Part shown: one piece after another, positions 29,411 through 33,658 of the stretch
Numbering within the stretch: the stretch's first letter is position 1
How the letters are laid out: each line of letters starts with the position of its first letter
DNA from: Bacillota bacterium
Lineage (GTDB): Bacteria > Bacillota > Clostridia > Acetivibrionales > DSM-1351
Length of the DNA: 33,658 nt
Direction: 5' to 3'
Assembly (NCBI GenBank): GCA_023444055.1
Contig: JAEZRV010000048.1
Coordinates: 1 to 33,658 of the forward strand
Notes under the pieces: model-generated
Told to the model about the DNA's origin: nothing
What the model saw: only the letters and a program-made list of their open reading frames with translations
The model's database searches: none
Translations under genes and position numbers: made by a program

Positions 29411-30496
29411 ATGTTTGACAGGGAAAATCTATCTAAGCGATTAAATATATTTAGAAATAAGATGAAGGACTTAAAAATTGACGGAGCACTTATAACAAAA
29501 AGAGAAAATTATATGTACTTGTCAGGCTTTTCAGGTAGTTCAGCAAACTTGCTAATAACCGAAAAGAAAGCATATTTGCTGACAGATTTCAGATATATTG
29601 AACAGTCTTCAAAGCAAGCACCGCTATTTGAAATAGTTCAGCATAAGCCTAATATATTGGATACAATTAGTGAAATAGTTAATTCAGAAAGCATTAATAA
29701 GCTGGGATTTGAAGAACAGAGTGTAACTTATTACGAATACAAAGAATATACCAATAAAATGAAAAATACTGATTTCTTTGGTATTGGCTCAATTGTTGAT
29801 GACCAGAGAGCCATTAAGGATGAACAGGAAATAGAGATTATCAACAAAGCAGTACAAATAGCAGATGGCGCATTTACTCATGTTTTATCAATGATTAAGC
29901 CGGGAATTACTGAGCTAGATGTAGCAGCTGAACTAGAATATAAAATGAAAAAGCTTGGTGCATCAGGTGCATCTTTTGAGACAATTGTGGCATCAGGGTT
30001 ACGCTCTTCAATGCCACATGGAATTGCATCTGAAAAGAAGTTAGAATTGGGCGATACAATAACAATGGACTTTGGTGCAATGTACAATCATTATTGCTCA
30101 GATATAACTAGGACTGTATTCTTGGGACAACCTAAAATGGAAATGGTAAACATTTATAACATAGTCTTAAATGCACAGCTAACTTCTGAAAAAGGTGCAA
30201 AGAGCGGACGGACAGGAAAAGAAGTTGATAAAATTGCAAGAGATATTATTTATCAGAATGGATATGAAGGTAAATTCGGGCATGGATTAGGGCATGGCGT
30301 TGGATTGGAGATTCATGAAAGTCCAAGACTCTCAATGGGCGGAGATAGAGAGCTAGAGAACAATATGGCTGTTACTATTGAGCCAGGAATATATGTAGAG
30401 GGTTTAGGCGGTGTCCGAATTGAAGATACGATCATTATTCAAGATAACAATCCAAGAGTATTGACAAAGTCAAAAAAGGATTTAATAATACTGTAA
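29411..30496 (+). CDS. Xaa-Pro aminopeptidase, M24B family
   Basis: The 361-aa protein has a creatinase N-terminal domain (ENYMYLSGFSGSSANLL, residues about 30-45) and a pita-bread catalytic domain with the metal ligands D and D in MDFGAMYNHYCSDITRTVFLG, His in GHGLGHGVGLEIHE, and two Glu in TIEPGIYVEGLGGVRIEDT. It removes the N-terminal residue when proline is second. AGGAGG precedes the ATG by 9 bp. EF-P, which helps the ribosome through polyproline, is encoded next, so the two genes share a proline theme and a conserved clostridial gene order. Confidence 0.95.
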   Translation: MFDRENLSKRLNIFRNKMKDLKIDGALITKRENYMYLSGFSGSSANLLITEKKAYLLTDFRYIEQSSKQAPLFEIVQHKPNILDTISEIVNSESINKLGFEEQSVTYYEYKEYTNKMKNTDFFGIGSIVDDQRAIKDEQEIEIINKAVQIADGAFTHVLSMIKPGITELDVAAELEYKMKKLGASGASFETIVASGLRSSMPHGIASEKKLELGDTITMDFGAMYNHYCSDITRTVFLGQPKMEMVNIYNIVLNAQLTSEKGAKSGRTGKEVDKIARDIIYQNGYEGKFGHGLGHGVGLEIHESPRLSMGGDRELENNMAVTIEPGIYVEGLGGVRIEDTIIIQDNNPRVLTKSKKDLIIL

Positions 30497-30695
30497 TTAC
30501 AGATGGCAATAATTGCATGATTATTGATTAATTATATTAGGAAAGATAAAAAAACATTAAAAAACGTATAATATTGAAAATTTTCCTTGCCTTAAAGCCA
30601 AATATAATTTAATATAAATTAAGATGCAAATAATGCTAAATGTTTTTTATGTTAGTAATTAATCATAAAATGTATATTTATTACGGAGGTATAGT

Positions 30696-31259
30696 ATGAT
30701 AGTAGCTGGTGATTTTAAAAATGGTGTAACGTTTGAATATGATAATAACATATTCCAAGTAGTGGAATTCCAACACGTTAAACCTGGAAAAGGAGCAGCT
30801 TTTGTAAGATGTAAGCTAAAAAATATAGTTACTGGTGCTACAGTTGAGAGAACATTTAACCCAACTGATAAAATGCCAAAAGCACATATTGAAAGAAAAG
30901 ATATGCAGTACCTTTATAAAGATGAGGATCTTTACTATTTCATGGATGTTCAATCATATGAGCAGATTCCAATAAATAAAGAAACAATTGGTGATACACT
31001 TGCTCTTGTTAAGGAAAATGAAGTAGTTAGAATACTTTCACATAAAGGAAATGTTTTCGGTATCGAGCCACCTACATTTGTTGAGCTTGAAGTTACAGAG
31101 ACAGATCCTGGTTTTAAGGGTGATACTACTACTGGAGCAAACAAGCCTGCTACAGTTGAAACTGGTTATGTTGTAAGAGTCCCATTATTTGTTAATATTG
31201 GGGATATTATAAGAATAGATACTAGAACAAATGAGTACATGGAAAGAGTAACAAAATAA
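30696..31259 (+). CDS. efp: Translation elongation factor P
   Basis: The 187-aa protein has the EF-P three-domain plan: KOW-like start MIVAGDFKNGVTFEYDN, the tip loop HVKPGKGAAFVRCK with the modifiable K32, the middle OB domain, and the signature-bearing third domain from KGDTTTGANKPATVETGYVVRVPLFVNIGD. It binds between the P and E sites to relieve stalling at polyproline. A Lys at the tip preceded by PG, as in Bacillus, points to 5-aminopentanol-type or no modification rather than beta-lysylation; this is inference. ACGGAGG precedes the ATG. Confidence 0.97.
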   Translation: MIVAGDFKNGVTFEYDNNIFQVVEFQHVKPGKGAAFVRCKLKNIVTGATVERTFNPTDKMPKAHIERKDMQYLYKDEDLYYFMDVQSYEQIPINKETIGDTLALVKENEVVRILSHKGNVFGIEPPTFVELEVTETDPGFKGDTTTGANKPATVETGYVVRVPLFVNIGDIIRIDTRTNEYMERVTK

Positions 31260-31297
31260 TAATATACCAGAGAAATGGTAACGAAGGAGGCAGGATT

Positions 31298-31714
31298 ATG
31301 AGCTATATCAGTGAAAGAGTAGCTTTCATCAAAGGTTTGGCAGAGGGTATGAAAATGGACGATTCAACAAATGAGGGTAAATTGTTGAATGCTATCATTG
31401 ATGTTTTGGAGGACATGTCTCTAGCAATTGATGATATTGAAGAAATCCAAGACGAAGTGTGCGAACAGGTTGATGGTATTGATGAAGACCTTGCTGAACT
31501 CGAAAAAGTTGTATATGACGAAGAAGACGAGTTAGATTTTGAAGAAATTGATTGCCCATACTGCGGTGAAACAATAGAAGTGGATTTAGACATGATTGAT
31601 GAAGATGCTGAAACAATCGAGTGTCCACATTGCCATGAAAAGATTGAACTAGAATGGGATTGTGATTGTGATGATGACTGTGGCTGCGGCTGCGGACACG
31701 ATGATGAAGAATAA
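31298..31714 (+). CDS. CD1247-type protein with acidic helices, zinc ribbon and Cys/Asp-rich tail
   Basis: The 138-aa protein begins behind AAGGAGG. The first 75 residues are an acidic coiled coil (SERVAFIKGLAEGMKMDD, then DEVCEQVDGIDEDLAELEKV), the CD1247 N-terminal domain of clostridia. Two CxxC pairs follow, CPYCGETIEVD and CPHCHEKIELEWD, making one zinc ribbon. It closes with a run of Cys and Asp (CDCDDDCGCGCGHDDEE) that could bind extra metal. The function is unknown. It follows efp by 38 bp and precedes a strong terminator, so it is the last gene of that unit. Confidence 0.85.
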   Translation: MSYISERVAFIKGLAEGMKMDDSTNEGKLLNAIIDVLEDMSLAIDDIEEIQDEVCEQVDGIDEDLAELEKVVYDEEDELDFEEIDCPYCGETIEVDLDMIDEDAETIECPHCHEKIELEWDCDCDDDCGCGCGHDDEE

Positions 31715-31732
31715 TCTATAAATTCTCAGATA

Positions 31733-31768
31733 AAAAAGCTGCTAACATCCTATGTTAGCAGCTTTTTT
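31733..31768 (+). terminator. Strong intrinsic terminator after the CD1247-type gene
   Basis: AGCTGCTAACAT (31737-31748) and ATGTTAGCAGCT (31752-31763) form a perfect 12-bp stem with a 3-nt loop, preceded by an A-run and followed by TTTTT. It should work in both directions. Confidence 0.92.
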
Positions 31769-31939
31769 ATTAATAAATACAGAATTCTTTATGCTAGGTG
31801 CGATTTGGGGAAATAATGCTATTACGTTTTTGAAATATAAAAAAGGATACTAAAAAAATATTTTTTATAATCGTTGTTTTAAATATATCTAAACTGTAAA
31901 TATATTGTATAGAATAAAAATTTTTGGGGGTTAAATGAT

Positions 31940-33658
31940 TTGAAAAAAGGGGTTTATATATTAATTTCAAAAATGCTAGTACTAATGATAATTCTAAATA
32001 TGATGAATTATTTAGTTTTAGCTGAAGGACTTACTTATGGTAAGGATTTTACTATTGGAAATATATTGAGTGACTATCAGTATTTTGTTAGGGGGGATCT
32101 TACAGCTACCGCATCTGGACATGCTGTAGGTGCTGTCGCAGTAGGTGACACATTAGATACATCAAATACTATAGGTGATGGGCAAGTTGCTTCGTCATAT
32201 GTCAAAAATATTAAAAATATTATTGACTTTTCTCAAGGTAGTTGGGTAACTTCATACTCTTCTACATATGCGGAATACAAAAATACTAATTTGTATTATG
32301 AGACAGTGGAAGCAACAGTGCCTTCATGGCTTTCTACCAAATTTACCTATAATACAGGATATATTGATTTTAATAATGCTTTTACTGCTCTGCAACGAGA
32401 GTCCAGTACTATGAGTGCAAACGGAAGCAATAGTTATTCTCTTGTGGAGGGAACACTAACAATTAATCTTAATTCTTTAGATAATACATATGTAACAATT
32501 CCATATGAAACAATTAAAAATGCATCTAGTATAGTAATTTCAGGTCTATCTTCTATACAGGATTTTGTTAATCATAGGTATGTAATTTCAATTCCAGGAC
32601 TTAATACCGATAATTATACACTTTCGTTCTATAATATGCAGTTTTATGACGGATCGTCTTATAAAGCATTTAGTCAGATATTAAAGGGTCTAGATGGCAG
32701 TGTTAATGGAGCTCAGATTAATTTTGAAGGAATGAAGTTGATGTGGAATTTTCCAGATGCTACAGGGACTATAAGTGCTATGGGATTATCTGGTCATTTA
32801 ATAGCGCCTATGGCAGATGTTTCAGTAAGTGGTGGAAACTTTGAAGGCGGAGTAATCGCAAAGAATTGTACTGCAGATGCAGAGGGGCATTACTTTACCT
32901 TCTATAAGCCAGGAACAACTCCTGAAATAGCGGCACCACCAGCAACAGCACCCGGAGCACCAACAGCAGTAACTGCTACAGCTGGCGATGGACAAGTTAC
33001 AATAACATATACAGCACCAACCAGTGATGGAGGAAGTGAAGTAACAGGCTATAAAATACAAGTTTATGATGGTATAAATTTTGTAAAAACAGTTGATGTA
33101 GTAAAAGAAGAGACAACAGCGACAATAACAGGATTAACTAATGGAAAAGAGTATAGCTTTTATGTAGAAGCAACGAATTCAGTTGGAGATAGTGCTCCAT
33201 CAAATATACTTACCGCAACGCCTGTAGCACCAGCACCACCAGCAACAGTACCCGAAGCGCCAACAGCAGTAACTGCTACAGCTGGTGATGGACAAGTTAC
33301 AATAACATATACAGCACCGACAAATGATGGAGGAAGTGAAATAACAGGTTATAAAATACAAGTTTATGATGGTATAAATTTTGTAAAAACAGTTGATGTA
33401 GCTTCTACAGAAACAACAGCCACAATAACAGGATTAACTAACGAAAAAGAGTATAGCTTTAATGTAATAGCAACGAATTCAGTTGGAGACAGTACTCCTT
33501 CAAATATACTTACCACAACGCCTGTAGCACCAGCACCACCAGCAACAGCACCCGGAGCACCAACAGCAGTAACTGCTACAGCTGGCGATGGACAAGTTAC
33601 AATAACATATACAGCACCAACCAGTGATGGAGGAAGTGAAGTAACAGGCTATAAAATA
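31940..33658 (+). CDS. Secreted adhesin-like protein: choice-of-anchor-A domain plus fibronectin type III repeats (3' partial)
   Basis: The frame starts at a TTG (31940) with GGGGG 9 bp upstream and runs open to the last base (573 codons). The signal peptide is KKGVYILISKMLVLMIILNM and onward, with cleavage near VLAEG. Residues about 30-330 resemble the choice-of-anchor-A / collagen-binding-like surface domain (FVRGDLTATASGHAVGAVAVG, LVEGTLTINLN, SGHLIAPMADVSVSGGNFEGGVIAKN, GHYFTFY). Proline-rich linkers (APPATAPGAP) then lead into FN3 domains (AVTATAGDGQVTITYTAP, GYKIQVYDG, ATITGLTNGKEYSF, ATNSVGDS) repeated every 100 residues. A cell-surface or matrix-binding role is likely. The anchor, if any, lies beyond the window. 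Confidence 0.85.
   Translation, partial: MKKGVYILISKMLVLMIILNMMNYLVLAEGLTYGKDFTIGNILSDYQYFVRGDLTATASGHAVGAVAVGDTLDTSNTIGDGQVASSYVKNIKNIIDFSQGSWVTSYSSTYAEYKNTNLYYETVEATVPSWLSTKFTYNTGYIDFNNAFTALQRESSTMSANGSNSYSLVEGTLTINLNSLDNTYVTIPYETIKNASSIVISGLSSIQDFVNHRYVISIPGLNTDNYTLSFYNMQFYDGSSYKAFSQILKGLDGSVNGAQINFEGMKLMWNFPDATGTISAMGLSGHLIAPMADVSVSGGNFEGGVIAKNCTADAEGHYFTFYKPGTTPEIAAPPATAPGAPTAVTATAGDGQVTITYTAPTSDGGSEVTGYKIQVYDGINFVKTVDVVKEETTATITGLTNGKEYSFYVEATNSVGDSAPSNILTATPVAPAPPATVPEAPTAVTATAGDGQVTITYTAPTNDGGSEITGYKIQVYDGINFVKTVDVASTETTATITGLTNEKEYSFNVIATNSVGDSTPSNILTTTPVAPAPPATAPGAPTAVTATAGDGQVTITYTAPTSDGGSEVTGYKI
32941..33658 (+). repeat. 300-bp tandem repeats encoding FN3 domains
   Basis: Units start at 32941, 33241 and 33541, exactly 300 bp apart. 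The visible 118 bp of unit 3 is identical to unit 1, while unit 2 differs from both at 9 of those positions. Confidence 0.95.

Noticed and set aside
31303..31593. Serine-rich minus-strand frame
   Set aside because: It is antisense to the acidic CD1247-type gene, whose Glu/Asp codons read as Ser in reverse.
31769..31939. Riboswitch before the adhesin-like gene
   Set aside because: The 170 bp are AT-rich and show no conserved riboswitch core or clear hairpin set.
32822..33061. Minus-strand frame very rich in Cys and Trp
   Set aside because: It is the antisense of the Pro/Thr/Ala-rich linker and FN3 repeat; the composition is an artefact of the sense coding.

Overview
The window is AT-rich Gram-positive DNA with strong AGGAGG-type ribosome binding sites, several TTG starts and a clostridial gene order (rarA, iscR, nifS, nifU-like, mnmA; then aroQ, Xaa-Pro peptidase, efp, a CD1247-type protein). 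A Clostridia chromosome, possibly the Ruminiclostridium / cellulolytic cluster III group, fits best. The species is inference. No tRNA, rRNA or CRISPR array was seen.

Region 1 (1 to about 9.6 kb) is accessory DNA. It starts inside a large Rhs/YD-repeat polymorphic toxin gene whose tip looks like an HNH/Endo VII nuclease, followed by a SUKH (SMI1/KNR4) immunity gene. Next comes a displaced Rhs piece: a short YD fragment joined out of frame to a second Rhs core with a different tip carrying a HEVRH zincin motif, plus an overlapping unrecognised 126-aa putative immunity gene. From about 4.66 to 8.09 kb lies a compositionally distinct mobile block. It has a non-coding leader with several GC-rich hairpins and 22-bp-spaced repeats, a short serine recombinase, a SymE-like small toxin, and an IS110-family transposase whose 5' flank folds like a bridge-RNA locus. 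The hexamer CCCGCC/GGCGGG occurs 14 times in this block and once elsewhere. After it come an orphan 131-aa gene between two copies of a 61-bp hairpin repeat, and a YwqJ-type deaminase toxin with its YwqK-type antitoxin, both without a delivery module.

Region 2 (9.6 to 18.6 kb) holds endonuclease V (minus strand), a secreted SGNH hydrolase, the 2H phosphodiesterase ThpR, a dCache-like methyl-accepting chemotaxis protein, and a two-gene unit of a secreted HtrA-like protease overlapping a secreted protein with a copper-amine-oxidase-like N-terminal domain and three similar downstream segments.

Region 3 (18.7 to 24.7 kb) is housekeeping: RarA, two small proteins, then Fe-S and sulfur transfer (IscR regulator, cysteine desulfurase, U-type scaffold, tRNA 2-thiolase MnmA), in which the desulfurase can feed both cluster assembly and MnmA. 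It ends with a small membrane protein and a 257-bp MITE-like element packed with five tandem hairpins.

Region 4 (25 to 33.7 kb) has a PHP-family phosphatase (minus), an M18 aminopeptidase, an endonuclease IV with a coupled 12-codon leader, AroQ, an M24 aminopeptidase, EF-P, a zinc-ribbon CD1247-type protein, and the 5' part of a secreted adhesin-like protein with a choice-of-anchor-A domain and 300-bp-periodic fibronectin type III repeats that runs off the right edge.
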